Origin: Acidobacteriota bacterium
Lineage (GTDB): Bacteria; Acidobacteriota; Vicinamibacteria; Fen-336
NCBI GenBank assembly: GCA_022340585.1
Contig: JAJDNS010000033.1
Span: 1 to 36,087 of the forward strand
Direction: 5' to 3'
DNA length: 36,087 bases
The translations under genes were made by a program, and so were the position numbers. The stretch's first letter is position 1. Every line of letters starts with the position of its first letter. Below the pieces are notes generated by a model. The model was not told the DNA's origin. It worked only from the letters and a program-made list of their open reading frames with translations, and did no database searches. Of the stretch, positions 24,406-32,646 are shown one piece after another.

Positions 24406-24465
24406 ACGTTCGCCCATGACGCAGGACGTCGATTCATGAGCTAGAACGTTCGTCCATGACGCCGT
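24406..24465. repeat. Three tandem 20-bp units
   Basis: Units start at 24406, 24426 and 24446 with exact 20-bp phasing. Units 1 and 3 share ACGTTCGYCCATGACGC; unit 2 is more diverged (ACGTCGATTCATGAG). The common pattern is ACGT-(T/C)...CATGA. The exact 20-bp period (about two helical turns) puts each copy on the same face of DNA. The array ends about 100 bp before the -10 box of the gene at 24578. Confidence 0.65.
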
Positions 24466-24563
24466 CCGCGGGCCCCCGAGGCCCTCGACCCTACTCGCAC
24501 CTCAGCGGTAGCGCTCTGACGAGCAGGCCCAGTCGAGCAGACGACGCCGTCGGCCGGATCGGG

Positions 24564-24569
24564 TATCGT
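24564..24569 (+). promoter_or_regulatory. -10 element TATCGT 8 nt before the ATG at 24578
   Basis: TATCGT is followed by 8 nt and ATG, with no ribosome site, so a leaderless mRNA is likely. No clear -35 box. Confidence 0.4.
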
Positions 24570-24577
24570 TGAGACCC

Positions 24578-24811
24578 ATGGGACTCGCCTGGATCGACGA
24601 GAACGTCTCCTGGACGCTGGCCGTGCTCGCGTGCGCGACCCTCGGCCTCGCTCCCTTCGCCCCACCACACATCGTGGAGAAGCTGGGGATGCTGTGGCGA
24701 GGGGAGCTGGTGCGCTCCATCGACTGGTTCGACCTCGCGCTCCACGGGGCGCCGTGGGTGCTCCTCGTGCTCAAGGCGGTGTCGGTGCTCCTGCGCCGGC
24801 AGGCCGGCTGA
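24578..24811 (+). CDS. Small two-helix membrane protein
   Basis: 77 residues. The first helix is about residues 12-28 (TLAVLACATLGLAPFAP) and the second about 58-71 (APWVLLVLKAVSVLL). Between them is the conserved-looking VEKLGMLWRGELVRSIDWFDLALHG. Proteins of this pattern are often named 'RND transporter' in databases, but nothing in 77 residues supports transport by itself. The ATG at 24578 is chosen over an upstream in-frame TTG because it follows a -10 box by 8 nt. The PaaI-like gene follows after 20 nt. Confidence 0.75.
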   Translation: MGLAWIDENVSWTLAVLACATLGLAPFAPPHIVEKLGMLWRGELVRSIDWFDLALHGAPWVLLVLKAVSVLLRRQAG

Positions 24812-24831
24812 CCCCCTCGAGAGGACTCTCC

Positions 24832-25308
24832 ATGGCCGAACGTCAACCCTCGTCGAGAGCCTGCTTCCTGTGCGGTCGGGACAACCCCGTCGGGTTGAAG
24901 ATGGTCTGGGAGAACCACCCCGAGGAGGGGGAGATCCGCTGCACGGTGACGGTGGAGGAACACTTCAACGGCTACCCCGGGGTGGTGCACGGGGGGATCC
25001 TGGCCGCCATGCTGGACGAGACGGCGGGGCGGGCCATCCTGCTGGAGGGAGGGCCCGACGACCTGATGGTCACAGTGAAGATGGAGGTAACCTACCGGCG
25101 TCCCACGCCCACGGGCACGCCCCTCCTCGTGGTGGGCCGGGTCGTGAGCCGCTCGGAACGCCGGGCCGAGACGAAGGCCGAGATCCGGCTGCCCGACGGC
25201 ACCGTGAGCGCCCGGGCCACCGTGTGGCTGGCCCGTCCCCCGAAAGAGATCCTGGCCGACTGGGAGGCGGAGCGACCGTACTTCCGGGTGGACGAGCCGG
25301 GCTGTTGA
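24832..25308 (+). CDS. PaaI-family hotdog thioesterase
   Basis: 158 residues. The hotdog core shows GYPGVVHGGILAAMLDETAGRAI (~44-66), with the HGG and Asp/Glu residues of acyl-CoA thioesterases of the PaaI/4HBT group, followed by VEVTYRRPTPTGTPL-type strands (~85-100). An N-terminal CFLCGRDNPVGL motif (~10-21) is common to a subset of this family. It should hydrolyse acyl- or aryl-CoA thioesters in the cytosol; the substrate is unknown. ATG with GAGAGGA upstream. It probably shares a transcript with the small membrane protein gene before it. Confidence 0.88.
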   Translation: MAERQPSSRACFLCGRDNPVGLKMVWENHPEEGEIRCTVTVEEHFNGYPGVVHGGILAAMLDETAGRAILLEGGPDDLMVTVKMEVTYRRPTPTGTPLLVVGRVVSRSERRAETKAEIRLPDGTVSARATVWLARPPKEILADWEAERPYFRVDEPGC

Positions 25309-25328
25309 CGGGCCGACTCCCCGGGACG

Positions 25329-25380
25329 AAAATAGGCGAAGAAAAAGCGAAATAGCAGGGACGCCTCCTGAAGAGAGGCG
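25329..25380 (+). promoter_or_regulatory. A-rich leader and hairpin before the dnaE2-like gene
   Basis: An A-rich patch (25329-25353) with repeated GCGAA steps stands out in GC-rich DNA, and is followed by a CGCCTC-N7-GAGGCG hairpin (25362-25380). A TTGACG (25305-25310) overlapping the previous stop could be a -35 box, but the -10 is unclear. No known LexA operator was recognised. The ATG at 25405 lacks a good ribosome site. Confidence 0.3.
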
Positions 25381-25404
25381 CCGGCTGTCTCGTCGGTTCT
25401 CGCC

Positions 25405-28400
25405 ATGCCCGTGGAGCTCCACGCCGCCTCCGCCTTCTCGTTTCTCCGGTCCTCCTCGCTTCCCGAGGCCCTCGTGGAGCGCGCGGCTTCCCTGGGGTAC
25501 ACCGCCCTCGCCCTCGTCGATCGTGACGGTCTGTCCGGAGCCCCCCGCTTCTTCAAGGCGGCCCGCGCGGCGGGGATCCGGCCCCTGGTCGGGGCGGAGC
25601 TGAGCCTCGAGGGAGGCGGGGCGCTTCCCCTCCTCGTGGAGAGCCAGCGGGGCTACCGCAACCTGAGCCGGCTGATCACACGGACGAAGGCGGACCGCCC
25701 CAAGGGCGAGGGGCGCCTGCCCCTGGAGTGGCTGGAGGCAGGCGCCGCGGAGCCGGGGGGAGGCCTCGAGGGGCTGGTGGCCCTGCCGGGCGTCGAGACC
25801 CTCGGGGGCCGGCCCGACCCCGACCGTCTGACCCGGGTGCTGCGCGCCTTCGGGCGGGACAACGTGTTTCTCGACGTGCAGCGGCACCGTCGCCGGGGGC
25901 AGGAAGCCGCGAACCGCGCCCTGCTGGACCTGGGCGACGCGCTGGGGCTGCGCGCCCTCGCCACGAACGGGGTCCGTCACGCGGCCCCGAAGGGAAGGGC
26001 GTTGCTCGACGTGCTGACCTGCATCCGGGAGAAGCGGACCCTCGCCACCGCCGGCCGCCTTCTGTCGGAGAACGCCGAACGGCACCTCAAGCGACCGAAG
26101 GCGCTCGAGGACCTGTTCGCCGACCGGCCCGAGCTCCTCCGAGGCGCCCAGGCGCTGGCCGAGCGGCTCGAGTTCACCCTCGAGAACCTGGGCTACCGTT
26201 TCCCCGACTATCCGGTGCCGGCGGGGGAGAGCCAGTTCTCCTTCCTCTGCCGGATGACGGAGGCGGGGGCCCGCGAACGCTACCGGCCGTACCACGAGAA
26301 GGCGCGCCGGCAGATCGAGCGCGAGCTCCGACTCATCGGGAAGCTGGAGCTCGCCGGGTACTTCCTCATCGTCTGGGACCTCGTGAACTTCTGCCGGCGC
26401 GAGGGGATCCTCGTCCAGGGACGAGGATCCGCCGCCAACAGCGCGGTGTGCTACAGCCTGGGCATCACCGCGGTGGACCCGGTGGGGATGGAGCTGCTGT
26501 TCGAGCGCTTCTTGTCGGAGGAGCGCGGGGAGTGGCCGGACATCGACCTCGATCTCCCGAGCGGGGACCGGCGGGAGCGGGTCATCCAGCACGTCTACAC
26601 ACGGTACGGGGCGGCGGGGGCGGCCATGACCGCCAACGTCATCACCTACCGGGACCGCAGCGCCTCGCGGGAGATCGGCAAGGTGCTGGGGATCCCCCAG
26701 GAGGAGATCGACCGCCTCGCCCACCACATGCGTCGCTTCGAGTACGTGGACTCCGGCGACACCCTGGACGCCCGGCTGGAGCGAGCCGGCCTCGACCGGG
26801 ACGACCACCAGGTGCGTCTCTTCGCCCGTCTCTTCGAGGAGATCCAGGACCTGCCGCGGCACCTGGGCCAGCACTCGGGCGGGATGGTGGTCGCCCAGGG
26901 CCGCCTCGACGAGGTGGTCCCCCTGGAACCGGCCGCCATGCCCGGCCGTGTCGTCATCCAGTGGGACAAGGAGGACTGCGCCGACCTGGGGATCATCAAG
27001 GTGGATCTCCTGGGCCTGGGCATGATGTCCGCCCTCCAGGACACGATCGCGACGCTGAGGCAGACCGGCGTCGAGGTGGATCTCGCCCGTCTCCCCCCCG
27101 ACGATCCGAAGGTCTACGCCATGCTCCGGAGGGCCGACACCGTGGGGGTCTTCCAGGTCGAGAGCCGGGCCCAGATGGCCACCCTCCCGCGCATGAAGCC
27201 GGAGCGGTTCTACGACCTGGTGGTGGAGGTGGCCATCATCCGCCCCGGTCCCATCGTGGGGAAGATGGTGCACCCGTACCTGCGCCGGCGGAACGGCCAG
27301 GAGCCGGTCACCTACGCCCATCCCCTCCTGGAGCCGATCCTGAAGCGGACGCTGGGGGTGCCCCTCTTCCAGGAGCAGCTCCTCAGGATGGCCATGGCGG
27401 TGGCCGGCTTCACCGGGGGAGAGGGCGAGGAGCTGCGCCGGGCCATGGGCTTCAAGCGCTCGGAGCAGAAGATGAAGCCCATCGAGACCCGGCTCCGAAA
27501 GGGGATGAAGGAGCGAGGGATCACCGGCAAGACCGCCGACGACGTCGTCCGTTCCATTGTCTCCTTCGCCCTCTACGGCTTTCCCGAGTCCCACGCCGCG
27601 AGCTTCGCCCTCATCGCCTACGCCAGCGCGTGGCTCAAGACGCACCACCCGGCGGCGTTCACGTGTGCGCTGCTGAACAACCAGCCCATGGGCTTCTACC
27701 ACCCGAGCACCCTCGTCAAGGACGCCCAGCGTCACGGGGTGCACTTCCGGCCCATCGACGTCACGGTGAGCGCAGCCGAGTGCACGGTGGAGGAGGGGGA
27801 GGTGCGGCTGGGGCTGGGCTACGTGCGCGGCCTGCGGGCCGAGGCGGCGGAGCGCCTCGTGGCCGAGCGGGGGCGCGCCCCCTACGCGTCGCTCCAGGAC
27901 CTGGTGGATCGCAACGATCTGCGACGGGACGAGCAACGGCGCCTGGCCGAGGTGGGAGCGTTGAACGCCTTCGGCCTGACCCGGCGGCGCGCGCTGTGGC
28001 AGGTGGAGAAGGCCGGTCGTCCTCGCGGCCCCCTGTTCCGTGAGGTCGAGCCCGAGGAGGCCTCGCCGGTCCCGGAGATGGACCTCGCCGGGCGGCTGTC
28101 CAGCGACCTCCTGGGCACCGGGATCACGGCGGGACCACACCTGGTGTCGCTGCTGCGGGAGGAGCTCCGGGACCGGGGAGTGGAGCGGGCGAGCCGGCTC
28201 CCGGGCCTCGGCGACGGCGATCGGGTCCGGGTGGCCGGGACGGTGATCTGTCGTCAGCGGCCGGGGACCGCGAAGGGCTTCATGTTTCTGACCCTCGAGG
28301 ACGAGACGGGCCTCGTGAACGTCATCGTGCGGCCCGACCTGTTCCACCGGGAGCGGCCGGTGCTCACCGGGGCGCCGGTGCTCGAGGTGGACGGGGTGCT

Positions 28401-28491
28401 GCAGGCGAGCGACGGTCTCTCGGTCCGGGCCTTCGCGGTGCGGGCGGTGCTGTCGGCCACGCCCCCGGCGCCCTCTCGCGACTTCCACTGA
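25405..28491 (+). CDS. dnaE2: Error-prone-type DNA polymerase III alpha subunit (DnaE2/ImuC-like)
   Basis: 1028 residues, the length of DnaE2/ImuC rather than the ~1160 of replicative DnaE. A PHP domain begins ELHAASAFSFLRSSSLPEALV. The polymerase core has the catalytic Asps in PDIDLDLPSGDR (~380) and IIKVDLLGLG (~530), QGRGSAANSAVCYSLGI (~345), and HSGGMVV (~490). The stretch ESHAASFALIAYASAWLKTHHPAAF plus NNQPMGFYHPSTLVKDA (~730-775) is typical of DnaE2. A C-terminal OB fold is present (VRVAGTVICRQRPGTAKGFMFLTLEDETG). It would do translesion synthesis after DNA damage. The usual partners imuA and imuB are not adjacent. Confidence 0.92.
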   Translation: MPVELHAASAFSFLRSSSLPEALVERAASLGYTALALVDRDGLSGAPRFFKAARAAGIRPLVGAELSLEGGGALPLLVESQRGYRNLSRLITRTKADRPKGEGRLPLEWLEAGAAEPGGGLEGLVALPGVETLGGRPDPDRLTRVLRAFGRDNVFLDVQRHRRRGQEAANRALLDLGDALGLRALATNGVRHAAPKGRALLDVLTCIREKRTLATAGRLLSENAERHLKRPKALEDLFADRPELLRGAQALAERLEFTLENLGYRFPDYPVPAGESQFSFLCRMTEAGARERYRPYHEKARRQIERELRLIGKLELAGYFLIVWDLVNFCRREGILVQGRGSAANSAVCYSLGITAVDPVGMELLFERFLSEERGEWPDIDLDLPSGDRRERVIQHVYTRYGAAGAAMTANVITYRDRSASREIGKVLGIPQEEIDRLAHHMRRFEYVDSGDTLDARLERAGLDRDDHQVRLFARLFEEIQDLPRHLGQHSGGMVVAQGRLDEVVPLEPAAMPGRVVIQWDKEDCADLGIIKVDLLGLGMMSALQDTIATLRQTGVEVDLARLPPDDPKVYAMLRRADTVGVFQVESRAQMATLPRMKPERFYDLVVEVAIIRPGPIVGKMVHPYLRRRNGQEPVTYAHPLLEPILKRTLGVPLFQEQLLRMAMAVAGFTGGEGEELRRAMGFKRSEQKMKPIETRLRKGMKERGITGKTADDVVRSIVSFALYGFPESHAASFALIAYASAWLKTHHPAAFTCALLNNQPMGFYHPSTLVKDAQRHGVHFRPIDVTVSAAECTVEEGEVRLGLGYVRGLRAEAAERLVAERGRAPYASLQDLVDRNDLRRDEQRRLAEVGALNAFGLTRRRALWQVEKAGRPRGPLFREVEPEEASPVPEMDLAGRLSSDLLGTGITAGPHLVSLLREELRDRGVERASRLPGLGDGDRVRVAGTVICRQRPGTAKGFMFLTLEDETGLVNVIVRPDLFHRERPVLTGAPVLEVDGVLQASDGLSVRAFAVRAVLSATPPAPSRDFH

Positions 28492-28540
28492 GGGGACCGA
28501 ACCGCCCGCCGCCGGCGGCCCTGGCCGAGGACCTCCCTCG

Positions 28541-28570
28541 TTGTGGGCGGGCCGGACCATGGAGTAGTCT
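28541..28570 (+). promoter_or_regulatory. Possible promoter TTGTGG-N18-TAGTCT for the reductase gene
   Basis: TTGTGG (28541-28546) and TAGTCT (28565-28570) are 18 nt apart and 25 nt before the GTG at 28596, which has a good AAGGAGAGGGG ribosome site. It is thus a leadered gene. Confidence 0.45.
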
Positions 28571-28595
28571 GGCTCGCACCAGGAAGGAGAGGGGC

Positions 28596-30551
28596 GTGGC
28601 GGAGTCCAGGGGCAAGTCGCCCTCCCGGGGACCGAACCGGCCTTCGGCCGGCGACCGCGGCCGGGGGCACAGCCGTACGACTGTGTCCTCGGCGGGAGGG
28701 GCTCGGCGACGGCGAGGGCGGGCCCCGGCGGAGACCGCCGTCGACCTGTCACCCTCGCGCTACATCGTGAAGGTGGACCGGGAGACCGGGGCCGAGCTCC
28801 CCGACGAGATCGAGCCCGCCGAGCTCCTCGTTCACGCCCACCGGGACCACCACCCGGTGGAGATCGCGGCCCAGTTCCTGGCCAGCCGGCTCGTTCGGGT
28901 CACGGGGAACGAGGCCCTGGTGAAGAAGGGCCTGAAGACCCTCGACCGCCTCGGTGCCCGGGCCGCGAGCACGGTGGCCGACCTGAGCGGCGACCCCGCC
29001 GACGAGGGCCGGGTGAAGCGCCTCCTCGGGGTGACCGCCCGCGACGTCCTCTTCCGCTTCCGCGAGACCACGCACCTCACCGAGAAGGAGGTCAAGAAGA
29101 GGGTGGGCGCCCTCCAGAAGGACGCCCGCGACCGGCTCCGGGCCCAGGGACGTCACCCCCGGATGCGGGTTCTCCTCACCGGGGGCACGGGGTTCCTGGG
29201 AAAGGAGATCCTGGCCCAGGCCGCGAGCCACCCCCACGTCGAAGAGGTCGTGTCGGTGGTGCGGCCACAGGCCGTGCGCGACCGCAGGACGAAGAAGGTC
29301 CTCCGGGTGCTGACGCCCCGGCAGAGGGGGGCGAAGCTGCTGAAGCAGCTCCACATCACCGGGAAGGCGGCCCGACGGTTCCGCTTCATCAAGGGAGACA
29401 TCGAGAAGCCCGGCTTCGGGATCTCGGCGGCCGAGCTCGCGAAGCTGAAGAAGAGCCTGACCCACGTCGTCCACTGCGCGGCCAGCGTGTCCTTCGACGA
29501 CACCTACGAGAACTCGTTCCGCGCGAACGTCCTCGGGAGCCGCAACGCCCTGGCCTTCTCGAACGCGCTCCAGTCGACGCCGGGCTCGCCCTTCGTGGCT
29601 CACGTCGCCATCGAGACGTCCTACATCCACGGGCGGCGGAAGCGGTCCATCGCCCAGGAGGACGCTCTCGTCTTCCCCCGGCACTTCTACAACAACTACT
29701 ACGAGCTCACCAAGGCCATGGCCTCGATCGAGACCGACCGGGCCCTGATCGAGGACGGGCTCCGCGTGACCCAGCTCCTGCCCTCGATCGTCATCGGTCA
29801 CTCCCGCACCGGGAACAACCGGGGAGACACCAAGGTCCTCAACGCCCCGGTGAACGCCTTCGGCCGGGCGAAGGAGGCCATGGATTCCCTCGGAGGCACG
29901 TGGCCGGACCGGGCCCGGGGCTGGCTGGTGGGGCTGATCGCCACCACCTTCCCGGCGGACCGGTCCGCGGAGCTCAACCTCGTCCCGGTGGACCGGGTGG
30001 CGACCGGGATCCTGGCCGCCCTGGGGACCCCGGAGGCCATCGGGGCCCGCATCCACCTGGCCACCGACAACCGCATCCGATCGGAGGAGATCGTCCGGGT
30101 GGCGGGCGAGGAGCTGGGGGTGGGCGTGCGCATGGCCGACCCGACCCTCACCCGGAACCTGACCCTTCCGGTGGTGAAGGCCGTCCTCACCGCCATGGGC
30201 GAGGAGCGCCTGGCCGGGGTGCTGGAGAAGCTGGGGACGATCTTCGGGGTCTACGGGGAGTGGGGACAGCCGATCCACGACGTGGGGAACGACGTGCGGA
30301 TCCTGGGGCTGCCCATCCAACGCCCTGACACCTCGGCCGCCTTCCGGATGCTCTGCCGACACAACCACCACGTGCAGGCCTTCGGGCGGGTGCGCGACGG
30401 TGACGAGATTGCCCGCCGGGAGCGGCTGTGGGAGGAGACGATCGACGCGATCGAGTTCGAGTCGGGCCGCCAGGTGGCCTCCCTGCGGGCGAAGGAGTTC
30501 CGCCGTGTGCTGGCCGAGAGGATCGAGCTGCGGTCGTTTGTCCGTCGCTGA
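28596..30551 (+). CDS. Fatty-acyl-reductase-like SDR (male-sterility/NAD_binding_4 type) with long N-terminal region
   Basis: 651 residues. The Rossmann motif LTGGTGFLGKEIL lies at ~194-206. It is followed by VVHCAASVSFDDTYENSFRANVLGSRN (~290), VAIETSYIHGRRKRS (~335), and the catalytic YYELTKAMAS (Y-x3-K, ~370), which is the pattern of fatty acyl-CoA reductases and related extended SDRs. The first ~45 residues are basic and disordered-looking; residues ~50-185 are an extra mainly helical domain I do not recognise. It may reduce an acyl thioester to an aldehyde or alcohol, feeding lipids; this is inference. GTG start with AAGGAGAGGGG. Confidence 0.82.
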   Translation: MAESRGKSPSRGPNRPSAGDRGRGHSRTTVSSAGGARRRRGRAPAETAVDLSPSRYIVKVDRETGAELPDEIEPAELLVHAHRDHHPVEIAAQFLASRLVRVTGNEALVKKGLKTLDRLGARAASTVADLSGDPADEGRVKRLLGVTARDVLFRFRETTHLTEKEVKKRVGALQKDARDRLRAQGRHPRMRVLLTGGTGFLGKEILAQAASHPHVEEVVSVVRPQAVRDRRTKKVLRVLTPRQRGAKLLKQLHITGKAARRFRFIKGDIEKPGFGISAAELAKLKKSLTHVVHCAASVSFDDTYENSFRANVLGSRNALAFSNALQSTPGSPFVAHVAIETSYIHGRRKRSIAQEDALVFPRHFYNNYYELTKAMASIETDRALIEDGLRVTQLLPSIVIGHSRTGNNRGDTKVLNAPVNAFGRAKEAMDSLGGTWPDRARGWLVGLIATTFPADRSAELNLVPVDRVATGILAALGTPEAIGARIHLATDNRIRSEEIVRVAGEELGVGVRMADPTLTRNLTLPVVKAVLTAMGEERLAGVLEKLGTIFGVYGEWGQPIHDVGNDVRILGLPIQRPDTSAAFRMLCRHNHHVQAFGRVRDGDEIARRERLWEETIDAIEFESGRQVASLRAKEFRRVLAERIELRSFVRR

Positions 30552-30577
30552 CGCCGACCCCGGCGACAAGGTATCGT
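30548..30577 (+). promoter_or_regulatory. Possible promoter CTGACG-N18-TATCGT before the broken TPR gene
   Basis: CTGACG (30548-30553, overlapping the reductase stop) and TATCGT (30572-30577) are 18 nt apart; the first candidate GTG is 11 nt further on. Confidence 0.3.
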
Positions 30578-30588
30578 CCTGTTCGTTC

Positions 30589-31764
30589 GTGGCCGGTGTG
30601 GACGCGGGGGCCAGGGTGGGCGGTGTGAGAGTGGTGGTTGCGGTTCTCGGGCTCGTGGCGAGCTGGGGTGCCGCCCCACCGGCCGAGGCGGAGAGCGGTC
30701 GGAGGCTCGGGGCGCTGGCCGAGGGGTAACGGGGTGAAGACCGCGAGGACGCCGTGGCCCAGGTCGGCCTCTGGACCCGGGACGAGCTCGAGGCGGAGAC
30801 GCAGGGCCTGGTGGAGACGGTGGAGGCCATGGCTACCGCCCGGGACGCGACCCCGGGAGATGTGGCGGGAGCCCAGCGGGCCCTGCAGGCCGGCGCGGTC
30901 CTGCTCTGTCACGCCGGCCTGCGTGCCCGCGCCCGGGGCGACCTGCAGTCGGCCCGTCCTGCCCTTCGGAACGCGTGCCGGCTGACCGAGACGTCGGGGC
31001 TGATCGCCCCCGGCGGGCCGGGAAGGGAGTTCGCACGGCGCTTCTACCTGGTCACCGGCCTGGCGTTCCAGGCCATGTCGGATCTGGCGGCCGCCCACGA
31101 GATGTACTCGGAAGGCCTCCGGCGCGGGGGCCGCGACGCCCAGTTGCTCCTGGGCCCCGGCCGGGTCACAGAGACGATCGTCGCGCTGCGCACCTACGAG
31201 CCACCGCGGGGAGCGCGGGGGGACTCCCGACCCGGCATGCGGTTCCACATGGAGGGCGGGGTCGGGGAGGGTGGGCAGCTCCCGCCGGCGACCCTGGACG
31301 ACGTACAGGCCCTGTACGCGGAGGCTCTCGAGCGCGACGGGGGCCTCCTGGAGGCGCGTCTGCGACTCGGGCGCGTCCTCCAGCTTCGGGGGCGGCACGA
31401 CGAGGCCCTGGTCGAGCTGAACCGCGTGAGCACTGAGTCCCGACGGCCGACCGAGCGTTACATGGCTCGGCTGTTCGAGGGGCGAACCCGCGAGCAGCTC
31501 GAGGATCTCCCAGGGTCGGCGGCGGCGCTCGCGACGGCGGCCGGGGAAGTGCCCCGGGCGCAATCGGCCCTCGTGGCCCTCGGTCGGGTGCTCGACCGGC
31601 TCGGCGAGCGGGACCGGGCGCAGGAGACCTACTCGCAGGCCATGGTGCCCGAGAGCAGGGCCCCGCGCGACCCGTGGCTCGCCTACATCAGCGGGTTCGA
31701 CGCCGTGCGGGGGCAGGCGCAGATCGGCCCCGCCTTCGAAGAGCTGCCCGGGGCAGCGCGGTGA
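30589..31764 (+). pseudogene. Exported TPR protein gene broken by an in-frame TAA
   Basis: A signal-peptide-like start (from GTG 30589 or, better, GTG 30625: RVVVAVLGLVASWGAAPPAEA) runs into GRRLGALAEG and then TAA at 30727-30729. The same frame continues at once with RGEDREDAVAQVGLWTRDELEAE and a ~335-residue helical, TPR-like protein to 31764. If TAA were TAC or TAT, the joined sequence would read LAEGYRGEDREDAVAQV, a natural first helix of such proteins. This suggests one nonsense substitution (or a base error) in a gene of about 390 residues. An internal GTG at 30754 could yield a signal-less fragment. TPR hints include LYAEALERDGGLLEARLRLGRVLQLRGRHDEALVEL (described here by its 31.3-31.4 kb location) and VALGRVLDRLGERDRAQETY. 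Confidence 0.65.
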
Positions 31765-32483
31765 CGGGGCTCGCTGGCGCTCTGCTCGCCCTCGTCCTCG
31801 GAGCGAAGCTCGTCCACCTGAAGGACGCGGCTCGGGTCTTTCTGGCCGGCCTCGGTGAGCACGACGAGGCGGCACTGGTGACGTTCAACCACAAGCTCGT
31901 GCTGCGCCAGGACGCCGGGCGCGACAGGTCGGCAGTCGATGCCGCCCTCGACCGGGTGAGGGCACGGGGGGAAACGGCGGTGATCGACGCCCTCTACGTC
32001 TGCCTGAAGAGGCAGTGGGGGACGGGACCGCCGTTGGTCGTGCTGTTCACCGACGGCCGGGACTCGGCCAGCTGGCTCGAGAACGAGGACATCCTGCAGG
32101 CCGCCCGTGAGTCGGCGGCCGTGCTCTACGTCGTGGGGGCGGAGTCGGTGCCCCGTCGCCCCCGGGAGCAACCCCAGCCTGGCTGGTCGGCGCGGACGTT
32201 CGGGAGGGTCGCCTGGGAGCCGATCGAGTCCGGCTACGTCCGGCTGCTGAGGCGGGCGGCGGAGACGACGGGCGGGGCCTGCTGGCCGGTGGAGTCGACC
32301 ACGCGCCTCCGGGAGGCCTTTCTCAGGATCCTCGAGGCTTCAAACGCTCGGTACGTCCTCCGCTACGAGCCGAGAGGCGTCGAGCCCACCGGCCGCCACC
32401 GCCTGAAGGTGTCGGTCCGCCGTCGCGGCGTCGAGGTCCGGGCGCGACAGGAATACGTGGTCGCGACGGCGGCTGCTCCCTAG
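31761..32483 (+). pseudogene. vWA domain protein (VWFA-related Acidobacterial type) lacking the MIDAS segment
   Basis: 240 residues from a GTG that overlaps the TPR stop. The frame opens with a signal-like VTGLAGALLALVLG and jumps at once to AKLVHLKDAARVFLAGL, the helix that normally follows the DxSxS metal motif. The rest of a vWA fold is there: AALVTFNHKL (~40), ARGETAVIDALYV, LVVLFTDGRDSASWL (~95) and VLRYEPRGVEPTGRHRLKVSVRR, the C-terminal strand typical of the VWFA-related Acidobacterial family. The expected ~100 residues between signal peptide and MIDAS, and the DxSxS itself, are absent. An in-frame internal deletion is the simplest reading. Metal-dependent binding should be lost. It could still be expressed. 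Confidence 0.6.
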
Positions 32484-32582
32484 AGCGGCCACAGATGCCG
32501 CGAACCTTAGCCTCGTCGAGCCGCGGAGTGGGCGGGACGGGACGCTCCGGGGCATTCCCGTGACCCGGGCCTGATTCATCCT

Positions 32583-32611
32583 TTGAGCCGGCCGACGGGC
32601 TGCCGTATGCT
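32583..32611 (+). promoter_or_regulatory. Promoter TTGAGC-N17-TATGCT for the phasin-like operon
   Basis: TTGAGC (32583-32588) and TATGCT (32606-32611) are exactly 17 nt apart, predicting a leader of about 28 nt containing CAGGGGG before the ATG at 32647. Confidence 0.55.
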
Positions 32612-32646
32612 TGGCGCGAACAAGCCAAGTCCAGGGGGCTGCGCCA

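Larger units (their letters stand above)
24216..24577. other. Intergenic stretch of 362 bp
   Basis: No credible gene is seen on either strand; short open frames here lack ribosome sites and conserved features. Contents are the hairpin at 24220-24237, the 20-bp triple repeat at 24406-24465, and the TATCGT element at 24564-24569. No tRNA or riboswitch was recognised. Confidence 0.6.

Noticed and set aside
24502..28752. 1416-codon minus-strand open frame
   Set aside because: Antisense to the dnaE2-like gene; no recognisable motif; a product of high GC codon bias.
30727..30729. Selenocysteine or pyrrolysine-type recoding at the TPR gene stop
   Set aside because: The codon is TAA, which neither system uses; nonsense mutation or sequence error is simpler.
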